A stretch of DNA of 64,000 nucleotides from Daedaleopsis sinensis (Eukaryota; Basidiomycota; Agaricomycetes; Polyporales; Polyporaceae), in assembly GCA_033807695.1 (NCBI GenBank), contig CM066310.1, positions 930,001-994,000 on the forward strand, read 5' to 3'. The translations under genes were made by a program, and so were the position numbers. Under the pieces are notes generated by a model, which ran no database searches, was not told where the DNA came from, and saw only the letters and a program-made list of their open reading frames with translations. Of this stretch, positions 10,807 to 22,574 are shown one piece after another; positions within the stretch are counted from its first letter, which is position 1; every line of letters begins with the position of its first letter.

Positions 10807-12463
10807 TACGTCTCTCATTGCTTGATTCTCATTACCGTGACTTTGAACCGCAAATAAGTAACGCGAGCGGCTTGTCATTTTCCCGCACTTCAAGTTTTCT
10901 ACAGGCGACTGTGACGTGCGCGGGCACCCGTGCCAGCTGCCGCCGCCAGCCGTGTACCTACTATCTATGAGCCATGAGCGCTTGAGCCATGGTGCAATGG
11001 TGCATGGCGGCCCATGCATGATCATGTATGTATATATATATGATGCATGGAACTCGCGTGATGTGACATGTCCGGCGAGTGTCGAGCAGCACCCCGGGAC
11101 CCGTACTCGCACAACTCCGAGTCCGAGTCCGAGTCGTAAGTGATTGCCCCCGGGTACGGGTACGGGTCCAGCGGTTCTTTCAAGTTCTTTCTCCGGAGTG
11201 TTCGAGTGCGCGAATGCGAATGGCACACCCCCGGGCCCGGGGAGCCTGGGGCACCGCGTACGACTGAGCGCGCATGTGCTACTACTTGAGCGGGGGCCGC
11301 AGAGACTCGAGAGAGGCCCGGGGGGAGCGAGGGAGACACTCGGTCTGTTCGCGCGTCGCCGCCGGGTCAGGTCACGGATCCGGCTGCAGGCTGCAGGCTG
11401 GCAGCTGCATGCGGCCGTTCATGGTGATCAGCGCCGAGCGTGCGGACGCCGCATATCCTCGAGTCCGAGTCCTGGTGTCAAGCTGTCCGAAGCAGGCTCT
11501 GGTTCCGAGTCCGCGCGCTCAGGCTGGCCGTCGGGGTCCACGAGTCGCCTAAGGCTACAGCAGAGCTCCCCAGCCTAGCGCAGGGCTCTCCTCGGCGTGG
11601 GTCTACACACGAGCCTGAGCGAGGGACAGCCTACCGTGACAGCGTACCACGTTGGGGGATCATATGATATGTCTGGCCCACGGGGCCCGCCGTCGTGTCC
11701 GAGTCTTCGCCGTATCCGATACAAAGCCATGCCATGCCATGCCGGTGCCCATCCATTCTTCGAGTTCCGGGTTCCGAGCTCCGAGCTGCGAGCTTCGAGG
11801 TCGGCGGCAGCTGCAGTGGTGTGGAATGGAACCCGAACGGGCGCAACGTACCGGCCGCCCCATCAGGCCTCAGGCATCGTCGACATCGTGCGCGAGGCCC
11901 GGAGTCCGCAGGGTCCGCCCGTACGTTTCTTCGCGCGCAGGAGCACGCGCGCTCGCCAGCTGAGGCTGGCAGGAGATGGCGCACGCATTGACAGCACGGC
12001 AGACGCAGACGGCGGGACTTGTCCTTGTCGCGCCTAGGATGTGGTCAGAATACCTCAGGCTGGACGGCGGATACGTGCCCGCGTTCGAAAGAGAGAGTCT
12101 CGAGAGTCTCGAGGGCGCTGGGACTGAAGCTGGAAGTCGGAAGCTGGAAGTCGAGCGCGAGCATGGAACACGCACGCACGCGTTCTGCCAGTGCTCTCCC
12201 CCCATGTACGTGTGCATGTCACCGCGGGCCCGGGCGTGGTCGCTCGAATGTCGCTTGTCGAATGTCGAATGTCGAGCCTTGCCATGCATTGCGCAGACGA
12301 GCTCTGGCCTCTAGCCATGGCCGGCTCGTCACAACGGCCCCGGCAGGCGGCAGGCGGCAGGCGTGACCTCTCCTCCTCGCCGGGGCCCTGGGGACTCGGA
12401 TCTGCGCCGTTGGAAGTGGACGGTGGACGGACGGACGGCGGGTACGCTCCCGCTCCCGCATCC

Positions 12464-12498
12464 GAAAGAGAAAGAGAAAGAGAAAGAGAAAGAGAGAG
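12464..12498. repeat. (GAAAGA)n microsatellite
   Basis: About five uninterrupted GAAAGA units followed by GAGAG, inside the second minisatellite unit. Confidence 0.9.
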
Positions 12499-12650
12499 TC
12501 TGCGCCGTCGGAAGACCTGGACGATCCGACTCGGATGGACGGTGGGCGGACGGCGCTCGTGCCCGGGTGGACGGCGGGTATGTCCCCGCATTCGACAGAG
12601 AGGGTCTGCGATACGTTGGGAGCTGGGATCCAGAAGCTGGAACTTGCAAT

Positions 12651-12713
12651 TGGAGCTTGGAGCTTGGAGCTTGGAAGCTGGAATTCGGAAGTTGGAAGTT
12701 GGAAGTTGGAAGC
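12651..12713. repeat. (GGAGCTT)n / (GGAAGTT)n heptanucleotide array
   Basis: About four GGAGCTT copies pass into GGAAGCT and then about four GGAAGTT copies. A single-base variant has spread through one half of the array. Confidence 0.9.
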
Positions 12714-12784
12714 GCCTGGCAGGGGTTCGAAGGTGCCGGTGAGCGCGAGCATAGCTATAGAACACGCACGCGTTCTGCTCTCCC

Positions 12785-12832
12785 CCCATGTACGTGTACG
12801 TGTACATGTGCATGTGCATATGCATGTGCATG
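12785..12832. repeat. (GTACGT)n to (GCATGT)n hexanucleotide array
   Basis: TACGTG repeats grade into CATGTG repeats, purine-pyrimidine alternating and largely self-complementary. Confidence 0.9.
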
Positions 12833-13299
12833 TCACCGCGGGCACGCTCGAGCGTGGTCGCTCGAATGTCAGGAGCGTTCCGCCGTTCCCGTTCCCGTTC
12901 CCGTTCCAGTTCCATCCGCCCGTCCGCGTCAACCCCAGAAGGGCGCCAAGAGCGATAGATGGCACGGCACGGTACAGCCTGACGTCAGACTCAGACGGGT
13001 TCTTGTTATCGGTTTGGCAAGGCGCTGTCCAGATCGAGCGCGAAGGGCAGCGTTTGATATCTGGAGGGACCTCAGTGGCCCATGGGAGCCGGTGGCGCAC
13101 CCCCGGCGGATCGTCTGGGGAAGATGGAAGAGGACCGCCCCGGGTTGGGCCCGGCACGCCCGTGCGTGCGGGACGACGACGATCCGGGGGCAGACGCGTC
13201 CCGCGTCCCGGGGCTGCCAGCGGACTGCTGGCCTGATTTGCCAGTGTTCTAGACTTAGACTGCCTCGAATGCTGCTTGCAGTGGCCACGCCACGGACCA

Positions 13300-13930
13300 C
13301 GGTGCTGCCGCAGCGCGAGTCGGTCCGCTCTATCTGCGTGTGGCTCCAGCCGTCGGATGCGCGAGCTGAGGCTGTATAGGAAAGCGAGGAGCAGCTGCAG
13401 AACTTGAAGCTTTGAAGGTGCGTCTGGACTCTGGACTCGTTACTCTGGATGGACGGTGGTGATTGCCATGATCGGCTGCGTGCACGAACCACACGTATGT
13501 TATGTCATGAATCACGCGCACGGGGGGGCTTCGCAGCATCCGTTTCCTGATACGAGCCACATCCGCTATGCATTGCAATTGGGTCTTCCCCCAACCGGTA
13601 CCACTGTGGGCCCTGTGCGTGTGTCTATCTGCGTGTGGCTTCAGCCTTGGAATTGGGATACGCGATACGCGAGCTGCCAGTGTGTCGTGTCGTCCGCTGG
13701 AGGAACGCGAGGAAGGGGAGGGTGCAGCTGCAGAAGGCGCGTCTGGATTCTGGATTCTGGACTCTGGACTCTGGACGCTGGAACCATGGACGATGAACGG
13801 TGGTAATTGCCATGATCGGCTGCGTGCGCGAACCACACGTATCTCATGAATCACGCGCACGGGGGGCTTCGCAGCATCCGATTCCCGATACGAGCCACAT
13901 CCGCTCTGCGTATTGCCAGGTCTTCCCCCC
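13300..13930. repeat. Tandem duplication of a roughly 330-bp unit
   Basis: Two diverged copies, about 13,300-13,590 and 13,610-13,930. Both hold TATCTGCGTGTGGCT, then a GCAGCTGCAGAA segment, then TCTGGACTCTGGA tracts. These are followed by TGCCATGATCGGCTGCGTGC, AACCACACGTAT, ATGAATCACGCGCACGGG and a GATACGAGCCACATCCGC block. Confidence 0.85.
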
Positions 13931-14562
13931 CACTGTGGGCACGAGAACCGTGGGCTGGGGGACTCGGGAGAGCAAGCGACTCGAAGCCCGCGTAAATTCA
14001 GGGACGCCCTCCTTCTAAGTTCTGGAAACTTGAACGGGCGGTCAGATCGCAGCTGAAGCTGAAGCTGAAGAGGAGGAGTGCACACAGGCAACTAGCACCC
14101 ACCATGGACGTTCTGCCCGGACGAAGGAGGAGGACGATCCTGTCTGAGATCTGAGCAGTGAGCCCGCGACGAACCTCAAATTCAAGAGCCATATACGGAC
14201 AGGACAGGCTCCGAGTCCGGATCCGGGGGGGCCCGCCCCCGCCCCGCCCCGATCTCCCGCGGCCGAGGCGAAGTGGCGATCCCGGGCGAGCGCGCCAAAC
14301 GCCGCATCTAGCGCAAGCGCAAGGGCGGTGGGTCCGGGTCCCTGAGGCTGACGTAGCTGGACAGTCACAGTAGACGGCCGCGGTTAATCGCCCCCGGGCC
14401 CAGCACGCTTTCGGGCGGGCCCGGGGCGTCCGATTCCGTCGCACCCCCCGCACGCGCCTGGCCGGAGGGCGGTTTGGCAGAGGGCGAGGGGCGGGGGACG
14501 CTCCTCGCGTGCGCGTGCGCACCTCCGCGCTGTATCTATCGCGCGAATTCGAAGCCTGTCCC

Positions 14563-14600
14563 GTATATACGCGTATACGTATACGTATACGTATACGTGT
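14563..14600. repeat. (TATACG)n self-complementary microsatellite
   Basis: About six TATACG units. The array is palindromic and could extrude a hairpin. Confidence 0.9.
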
Positions 14601-16580
14601 GCAGTCCCGTCATCCGCAATCCGCAATCCGCGAGCACGGAGGCCTGCTCGACTCGGAGGAAGCTGCAATTGGAGTCTGGACGTCGCCGGCGCCGTCGCCG
14701 GCCGAGTACGAGGGCAGCGTGCGCGTGCGCGTGCGCGTGGAAGCGTGTGTGGAACCAGGAGCCAGGAAAATGGCTGAGCCAATGCCATGCGTGATCATGA
14801 CGGAACAGTTCAACTGGGCCAGAGCTGGTCCAGCCACGGCTATGGTGTTCCATACCGAGAGCGGCCGCCTGCAGCTGCAGCTGGCGCAGCTCGGTCGGAG
14901 CGGGTGGTACGCGCGAAGCTGCAACAGGCCCCGAGCCTGAGTCGAACGTACGTGGTGGTTTAATTTGCGGGGATATGAGATATGAGAGCCCGGCCGCCGT
15001 GCGTGCGTAGGCAGACGAGGGCATTTCGAGCGTCGAGCGTCGAGCCGTGCAGGGTCGTTCTCAGCCCCGGCGCGGACGTCGCCCTCCGCCCGCTATCGGG
15101 CACCATGGCTGCGAACGCGCAAGGGACTTGTGCTGGGTGCGCGCCGCATGCCGGTGGAGTCGTCGGAAGTGCCCATGTTGGGCTGCGTCACGGTGTTATT
15201 GCCTGCTGTGTGTCTAGACAGCCCCCGCGAGACACAGCCGCGAGGTGTGCACGGGTACGGGGCTCGTATCTAATCAGCGCGCGGTTTCATGGAGAACGTG
15301 CACGATGCGACGTACGACAGCAGCTGTAAGTATTTGCGAACTTGTCGACACATAGGCGCCTGCATATGTTTGCGTGTACACCTCTGCGATGAATGGGTGT
15401 TACGGACGCTGTCGATAGCCACTGGGCTCGGTTCGCTCAGTACGTGTTCTTACGAATGGCTACGCAGAAGCTGAGGGTCGCGATGATGCATGGGCGGGGG
15501 GCAGCCGGGGGGTGCAGGAAAGACGTCGTCAACGAGCGATCAGCGAAGTTCGAACACACTCGGGTATCGGACTCGGCTATGAGTGTGACCGTGACTGGTC
15601 ACGGAAGTTGAACGGCACGACGTGAGCTTGAACCACCGCTGCACGACGCACGGGGCTCGCGACCGCTGTGCGGGGGGCCGGACGGTCTAGAGGGCGCCCA
15701 CACACGCTTAAATGGGTGGCCAGCCCTGGCTCGAGGCCGGGGGCGTGCGGGCGCAGGAGCTGGGGGCAGTAAGTTGGGTGATATCGCGTGCGGGTTCGCC
15801 CTCCCACGGCTGCCCTGCGCTGAGCTGGGGGCCCTCGTGCTCGCTCCGGGCCTCCGCAGAGACCTTCTGCGAGTTCTGGGTGAGCACGCTCGGCCACGCT
15901 CAGCAGGGGCCATCACGCAGGTGCCCGGGATGCGCTTTCCAAGCCCGATTTACTCACCAGAGACGATCCCTGCGTTCTGCCACTGCCAGCTGCTCCCGGG
16001 GACCTCCCATCGCCCTGTGCGATCTCCGACCGAGCTTTCCCCAGGCTGTCTCACCTCCCCCCCTCGCCCTCCCTCCTCCCTGGCAGCAGCAGCGGCGGCA
16101 GATCCGGCGATCCAGACGGGGCCCCCGGCCGTTCGGTAGCGGGAGATTCTGGACTTCGTTCTTGCAGCGGGCTTCTGCGCGATTGAAGGGGAGTGGGCAC
16201 GGGTGGCAGCCGCTCGGCTGGGAGAAGCGGATGCTCGCCTGACGTGTTCGTCGAAAGGCACGGGCGCGCTAGTGCGAACGGCGGAAGGCACGAAAGAACA
16301 CAGACGGTCGGGGCACGGTGAGATCGTGCGCTCGCTGGATCTCTCTGATGGGGCCCGGGGCTTGGATGTGTGGAGAGCGGGAGTGGCTATTAGCTGCGCA
16401 GTGCGCGTCCGCACACGCGGGCGAGTGCGAATCGTGCCGGCGACGGTCCCCGGAGAGTCGTCGCGCACCGCGTCCTACCGCGAGTGGTCAGATCGGGCCT
16501 TATTCGAAATGCACGCCTGGGGAGGCCTGCACGCCTGGGGAGCCAGGGGGAGCCCGCCCGCTCCTGCAGCCCCTTCCGCC

Positions 16581-16587
16581 ATATAAA
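16581..16587 (+). promoter_or_regulatory. TATA box of the cyclopropane synthase gene
   Basis: ATATAAAT lies about 95 bases upstream of the chosen ATG at 16,678, the usual spacing for a short 5' leader. An ATG at 16,596 lies too close to the box to be within the transcript. Confidence 0.6.
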
Positions 16588-16677
16588 TCCCTGGTATGCA
16601 CGAAGTTCCCTCGCCGCGCTCAGGCTCCTCCTCCGCTGCGCTTCCTCCGCCCGCCCCGCCCTCGCTCTATCTCCACG

Positions 16678-19086
16678 ATGATCCCGCTGCCTTCTCCGCG
16701 ATCCTCCCCTTCCAAAGAAAGCGTCTCTTCCTGCGGCTCCTCCACTCTCCATCTCCCCAAATCCGCCCCGTACCCGTTCTTCACGGCCTTTGGTCCGCCC
16801 CCGTCTCCGTCTCCGTGCACCCGCCCCGCTACTGACCCCGCCCGCACACAGCCCGCACCTCCGTCCTCGCCCTCCTCGCCTCCGCCGTCGCCGTCGGCTA
16901 CGTCGAGATCGAGGACCGCGACGAGACCTTCCGCTTCGGCGACCCCAAGGCGGGCGCGAGCGCCGTGCACCTCAAGGTCCTCGACGGCAAGTTCTGGACG
17001 CGCGTGTTCAGGTGCGCTCCCGCCCCCCCTTTTCTCTCGCTCTCGTGCGCTGACCCGTTCTGCCGGCCCGCAGCTCTGGCGACCTTGGCTGTAAGCACCA
17101 GCCGCGGTCGGGATCCCACCGAGCTAACTGCTAATTGCCACGCCATTCAGTCAGCGAAGCATACATGATCGGCGAGGTCGAGGTGGAGAACCTGAAGGCG
17201 ATCATGGACGTGAGTAGCCAGCCCCACCCCCAGTCTGCGTGCACGCCTTCTCATGCTCGTGCTCGTGCGCGTGCGCGCATCCCGCAGCTCTGGCTGGACA
17301 ACCAGGCGTCGCTCGCCGCGCTCTCCTCGCTCTACGGACGCGTCGCCGCCGCGCTCTCCGGGCTCCGGAACGCGTTCTTCGGCCAGACGCGCGCGCGCGC
17401 GCGCCTCAACGTCATCGCGAGCTACGACCAGTCCAACGAGCTCTTCCAGGTGCGCCCTTCCCCTCTCCCCTCTCCCCTCCCCATTCCCCCTTCTCCTCCC
17501 CCCGACCCTCTCGCGCGTCGCTAACATCTAACACGCGCCCCCGCGCACGCAGGCGTTCCTGAGCAGGGAGATGATGTACTCGTGCGCGCTCTGGGCGGAC
17601 GACGAGGGCGGCGTGCGCGGGGACCTCCTCCGCGGCCCGTCCGACGGCGACCTCGAGGCCGCGCAGCTCCGCAAGATCCACCACGTGCTCCGCACCGCGC
17701 GCGTCAAGCCCGGCGACCGCCTGCTCGAGTTCGGCACCGGCTGGGGCGGGCTCGCGATCGAGGTGCGTCTGCGTCTGTCCCTCCCTGTGCAGCGCATGCA
17801 TGCTCACCTGTCTGTCTGTCTGTGTGTCTGTGTGATTGCGTGTGTGGTTGTCGGTTTGTCGGGTTGGGTGGTTGTGTGGTTGGGTTGGTTGTGCGGCTGG
17901 TGGTTGGTTGTCGGGCAGGCGGCGGCGGCGTACGGGTGCGAGGTCGACACGCTCACGCTGTCGGTCGAGCAGAAGGCGCTCGCGGAGGAGCGCGTGCGCG
18001 CGCGCGGGCTCGCGGGGCGCGTGCGCGTGCACCTGCTCGACTACCGCGACGTGCCCGCGGAGTGGGCGCACGCGTTCGACGCGTTCGTGAGCATCGAGAT
18101 GCTCGAGCACGTCGGGAGCAAGGTGCGTTTTCCGTTCCTTCCGCCGTCCTCCGCGCGTCGTGCGTGCTGACCCGCGCGCGCGCACTGTGCAGTACTACAG
18201 GAAGTACTTCGAGGTCGTCGACTTTGCGCTGAAGCCGACGGGCGCGACCGCCGTCGTCACCTGCTCGACGTTCCCGGAGGGCCGCTATAGCAACTACCAG
18301 TAAGTCCGCGCGAGCTCGGTCCTGCTGTGCGCTGCGGGGCTGACACGAGCACGAATTGTGACCAGGGCGGACGACTTCATGCGCCGGTATATGTGGCCGA
18401 ACTCGTGCCTGCCCAGCGCGACGGTGCTCATCGACGCGGCGTACGCCGCGTCGCGCGGCCGCTTCACCCTGGAGGCTGTCGAGAACCACGCACCCCGTAC
18501 GTGCCGTCTCTATTCACGATCGCCTCGCCACACCCCGTCCCACCTCGTCCCACCTCGTCGCGTCTCTTCTCAATATCAATACGCTTATGCTGATGCTTAT
18601 GCTTATGCTTATGCCCGCGCCCGCGCCCGCGCTTACGCCTATCGCGCGCAGACTACCCGCGCACGCTGCGCACGTGGGACCGGCGGCTGAAGGCGAACCT
18701 GCGGCAGGACGCGATGGCCGCGCGCCACCCCGCGCTGCGCGACGCCGCGCTCTACGGCGCGTTCGTGCGCAAGTGGGAGTACCTGTTCGCGTACGCCGCC
18801 GCGGGCTTCGCGAAGGGCTACATCACCTGCCACATGCTCACGTTCGTGCGCGCGGTGAGTGCCCGTTCCCGCTCGTGTTCGTGATTTGGGATGCGGAGTG
18901 CTGACGCGTCGGTTGGTCTGTTCCCGCTCCCGCTCCCGCTCCGTTCCTGGCCCTGCGTCTTCGTCCTTCGACGACCCCCGTCTTCGTTCGCCCTTCGTCT
19001 TCATCGACATCGTTCACCCCTCGTGGCCCGCTTCTCGCCCGGGCGGATGCATTCTGCAGAGCGACGTGACCGCCGCCTGCGATTGA
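16678..19086 (+). CDS. Cyclopropane-fatty-acyl-phospholipid synthase family methyltransferase
   Basis: Eleven exons give 464 aa: 16678-16792, 16852-17011, 17074-17090, 17151-17209, 17288-17449, 17553-17762, 17919-18122, 18193-18299, 18366-18496, 18652-18854 and 19060-19086. Exon 3 is only 17 nt, but it builds the conserved GDLGFSEAYMIGEV stretch across two splices, which supports it. The SAM-binding loop LLEFGTGWGGLAIE (about residues 225-240) is followed by CEVDTLTLSVEQ and by FVSIEMLEHVG. The C-terminus has HYPRTLRTWDRRL, as in CFA synthases. These enzymes transfer a methylene group from S-adenosylmethionine to a double bond of a membrane lipid acyl chain. Codons are extremely GC-rich at third positions. 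The last 27-nt exon is the least certain; reading into the intron would also stop soon. Confidence 0.85.
18580..18640 (+). repeat. Intronic (GCTTAT)n and (GCCCGC)n hexanucleotide repeats
   Basis: Within the intron between exons 9 and 10 of the cyclopropane synthase gene, GCTTAT-type units pass into GCCCGC units. The style matches the array-rich region upstream of the gene. Confidence 0.85.
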
Positions 19087-19466
19087 GTTCGTGGGGCTGG
19101 GGCTCGTTCGTGGATCTCGCGCCCGCGAACGCGGACGGCGGCGCATGGCCGCTCGCAGGGGCTACAGGGTCCGTGCCGGGCGGCTCGGGTGGGGTGGGGT
19201 GCGACGCGAAGACGAAGACGAAAACGAAGGCATACATACACGGGAGCGGGAGCGGTCTGTGGTGGTGCGTGCGTGCGCAGCAGGGCATGGCGTAAGTTAT
19301 CAGGCCTCAGGACGTGCGGGCCGTTTGCTTGCGGGCTCGCGGACGGGGCTTTGCTTTGTGCGGGTGCTGCGGGTGCGCCCCGCAGGAGGGGCGGTCGCGG
19401 CTGGTGGCTGGTGGCTGGTGTTGTACCATAGTAGTAGTGCGCATGTAGACTCGTACCCAGTCGGTA
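19087..19466. other. Intergenic stretch, no gene seen
   Basis: Contains short GC-rich repeats (GAAGACGAAGACGAAAACG, GGGAGCGGGAGCGG) and no credible gene. It ends at the mobile-element nest. Confidence 0.55.
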
Positions 19467-19525
19467 GGCGAGCTATCCCAAATTAGCGAAGGGATCAGCG
19501 GAGTTTGAACGGGGGATAGCTCGCC
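19467..19525. mobile_element. 59-bp palindrome-ended micro-element, unit 1
   Basis: Begins GGCGAGCTATCCC and ends GGGATAGCTCGCC, a perfect 13-bp terminal inverted repeat, with TA on both sides. The interior has CAAATTAGCGAAGGGATCA and CGGAGTTTGAAC. It is identical to unit 2, 72 bp downstream. Confidence 0.8.
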
Positions 19526-19538
19526 ATACCCGTCGGTA

Positions 19539-19597
19539 GGCGAGCTATCCCAAATTAGCGAAGGGATCAGCGGAGTTTGAACGGGGGATAGCTCGCC
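19539..19597. mobile_element. 59-bp palindrome-ended micro-element, unit 2
   Basis: Same sequence as unit 1. The two are separated by ATACCCGTCGGTA. The pogo-like transposon starts directly downstream at the adjoining TA. Confidence 0.8.
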
Positions 19598-20061
19598 ATA
19601 CTATCACCAGGGGGGTTCTGCAACGTTTTTAATGTAACTTCAGTTTCTTGCTCAAATCAAGTCTGTAAGCCTCCATATTTTGTCAGTCGTCAGAATACAC
19701 ATGTACGCACTGTACTGCAAAATCTGGGACATACTTATTGAGATGGAGGGAGAGAACGTGCGCACAAAAGTACGCGCCCAAATTTTGCATAGACCGGCCA
19801 TTTTGCAAGGAGCGCTTCAGGTCGGATCGCATTACAAATTCAACTCCGACCATCATGCCGATATGCCGCTGTGGCACCGCTCGGCGTCAACACTACCTGA
19901 GAGTCCGGGTGGGCTGAACGATCACAACATGCATATTAAAGTATCTATGATGAAGGGATACAGCGGGAATATGTACGAATAAATGAGCTAATACATACAT
20001 CGAATCATCTAGCACACTATAGTAAGCAATTGGCGTAAGTAGTAGTACTAGTAAGTAAGTA

Positions 20062-22574
20062 TTAAGTAGTGGCAAGGCTGCTGTCGGAGTATGTCGACGG
20101 TTTACTGAGGTTCAACGTACAACTGGCAGACTGTGTGAGTACAGTGCTGGCGGAGGGGTGTACTCTCCTATCGGCCAACGGAACACGAGGGAATGGAGGT
20201 GCCAGCGGAAAGACAGATGTGGGAACCAAGCTTTGTGGGGGAGGAAGATTTTCGTGCTCAGGGTCACGGTGGCAGTAGGCGGCATTGGAGATGCTCTGAG
20301 ATAAGAGTATTGGATCAATAGGGGGTGAAGCGACAACAGGTCTGGGTACAGGGAGATGTCGGGATGGTAGACAGGGCGGTAAGTTGTCGGAGGCAATGGT
20401 TGGGGGTGGGATATTGTTGGGAGCCGAAGAGAGTCGGTCTTGCTCACAGTCGCTCGGCCCGGGGACTGCGCCAAGGTGACCTTGACGGTAGAGTTTCTGA
20501 TATCTGCGCTCGCTCCGGTGCTCGGGATGATCAAGGAGTTCCTGGTGTATTGCTGTAGCGAGGACCTCATTGGTGCCAGTGAGGGGGATCCCGAGAGTAT
20601 AGGCGATATCTTGCAAGTCCGCCTTCCTCTTCGTCTTCAGAGAGCCTGAGAACTCATGCTCCGGATCGAGGACGATTTTGCTGCGGCGACATTTGTCGTT
20701 GCGCTCTCGCATCTCCTGCTCTGTCTTCTTAGCGGCATCTTGCTGGGCTTTGGCTTCGCGCTCTGCCCGCTGCTTGTTACGCTCCTGGACAGCACCTTCT
20801 CCCATGAGAAAGACGGCTTTTGAGGCAAACTGCTTGCCTTTCCGGGAGGCGCCTTTTTTCTTGCCTGCGAGCCGCGCTTTGAGCGCTTTGATTTCCAACC
20901 CTGAATGAGCGCAGTGGGACTCGGCGCGGACGCGTCGGGTGAACTCAGATTGATATAGGCTCTTGAGCTTATCGAGATCTTGTGACAAGATTGCAACATG
21001 CTCGGATGAAGTAGCGCTTTTCGGGATAGAAGTGGACTCGAACTGAGGGATGTGGGGACCAGATAAAAGCGGGGACTTAGGGAGTGGCGGGCTGGGGGAA
21101 TGTGGGGGAGAACGGAATTGCGAGGCTATTGGATCAGGTGGGTCAGCACTCATGGGAGTACCTGTCGGTGTCGAGTGTGTGGATGAGTGTTCGGATGGGG
21201 AGTCTGCACGAAAAGATCCTGGCTGAGATGCTTCGGCACTAGGGAAGGACTCGGGAAGGTGAGCATGAATGGACCAGGGACGACTCGGGGCAAAGTCTTC
21301 TTCATGGAAGACATCGGGGTTGAATGGATAGAGACCTGACTTACGCCAGGCCGACTTCACGACATCAAAGGTGAGGTATTGATCTCGGATGCTGAGATAT
21401 TCACGGATAAACTCTCCGTAATCGAGCTTGCGAGTCATTTCCTCGACAGTGCATCGGCAACGATGAATCCAGCGCCGTTGTATGGGCCCAAAGCAACCGA
21501 CATCGAGCGGCTGTAGTTTGTGGGTGGTATGCGGGGGGAGCAGGTAGAAGTCGACATTGTATTTCGTGCCCAGGTCAAAGAGTGCGTCTGTTAAATGAGA
21601 GTGGTGCCCATCGAAGACGAGAAGGACATGTTCATCGGCATTGGAAGTTTGGGCACGAGCCTGAGGAACGAAGACATGCTCGAACCAATTAAGGCATTGT
21701 TCATCATTGGTCCAGCCATTGCTCGTCAATCCGACTCTAACAAAGTTAAAATGTAAATGTGTTATTAACTGAGATGAAGATACAGTGTAACTCACGAGAT
21801 GCGTCGACCGTCCAGTCCCTCCCACCAATCAGTCGAGTATGTACCCGACCCCTTGAATATGAACCCGGGGTCGAGCATAGTGCCGTCGTTGCAACAGGTC
21901 TCCATAACCGTGATGAGCTCGAGCTCACCGTCGTTCTGCCGATAGTTGGCCTTGTCTCCAGTCTCCATATAGTACTTCTGGCCGCTCTGTCCCCGCCCTC
22001 CTCCACGTTGCTGCCCCGTTTCGTCGAAGTTGAAGATATAGCGATAATTCTTGCGAATCTTGTCATAGGTCTCGAAGTGCTCCTTGACAGTCGTCGGATT
22101 GAAGCACTGTGCACGCTTTGTATCAAGGGGACGGGGACGACGAGCGTATATAGTGGCACCATGGCGATCATCGAACGCTCGAATCCAATCGTCACTGGGC
22201 GGCTTGCCAATAAGGTGCTGGACACGCTCTCTGAGCTTGTTGCGGTCCCAGGGAAAACCCTCTCGAGCATCTTTCGACATCCACTCCACAAGGACTCGCT
22301 CTTGCTCCACAGACAAGAGCATCTGGCTCTGGTGGGCTTCACAATGCGCGTGATGGGTCTTGTAGTAGCGGCGACGGAGAGTGTGGTACTTGAGCATAGG
22401 GAACTCACGTGCCGCACCAGCAAAGTTGGCCTCCCCACTTGGCCGTGGATGCTCATGGACCCAGGTCGCGGCAAGCTCATAAAGCTGCTCCAGTTCCTGC
22501 GGACTGCGCCGAGGCTCACCCTTGGTGCGTGTCCGGCGACGGGCCTTCGCACGAGATTTCAAAGCATGGCCCAT
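20062..22574 (-). CDS. Pogo/Fot1-like DDE transposase with C-terminal SAP-like domain
   Basis: Two exons, 22574-21796 and 21736-20062, with a 59-nt intron (donor GTGAGT, acceptor TTAG), giving 817 aa. The N-terminal basic region is followed by a CENP-B-type helix-turn-helix (LSVEQERVLVEWMSKDAREGFP region, about residues 88-110, and DDWIRAFDDRH). The DDE_1 core follows with FNFDETG, LLVFDGHHSHLTDALF and LPPHTTHKLQPLDVGCFGP. The C-terminal half is Pro/Ser-rich, then Lys/Arg/Glu-rich and probably coiled coil. It then has KADLQDIAYTLGIPLTGT plus a following LxxxI helix, which resembles a SAP DNA-binding fold. No disruption is seen. Confidence 0.9.

Larger units (their letters stand above)
12060..12880. 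repeat. Degenerate minisatellite of about three units
   Basis: Successive units share a block beginning GGACGGCGG-TACG and continuing into a CCCGCATTCGA(A/C)AGAGAGAG segment. It is followed by GAAGCTGGAAG-type tracts, then GAACACGCACGCGTTCTGC, CTCCCCCCATGTACGTG and TGTCACCGCGGGC, ending in GTGGTCGCTCGAATGTC. Two long copies (about 12,060-12,260 and 12,560-12,880) and one partial copy (about 12,415-12,560) can be read. Embedded microsatellites have expanded to different lengths in each copy. Confidence 0.75.
9659..16577. repeat. Gene-free, repeat-rich 7-kb region
   Basis: I find no open frame with a recognisable domain or plausible exon structure. The sequence is dominated by short tandem motifs of mostly 6-7 bases (TTGAAG, GAAAGA, GGAGCTT/GGAAGTT, GTACGT/GCATGT, GTTCCC, TATACG) and by larger degenerate repeat units, listed separately. 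Long open frames in the GC-rich parts occur in several frames at once and look like composition artefacts. The region separates the deaminase cluster from the cyclopropane synthase gene. Confidence 0.65.

Noticed and set aside
12055..13379. Open frames of 230-340 codons in the repeat desert
   Set aside because: They consist of translated microsatellites, appear in all frames, and have no plausible start or domain.
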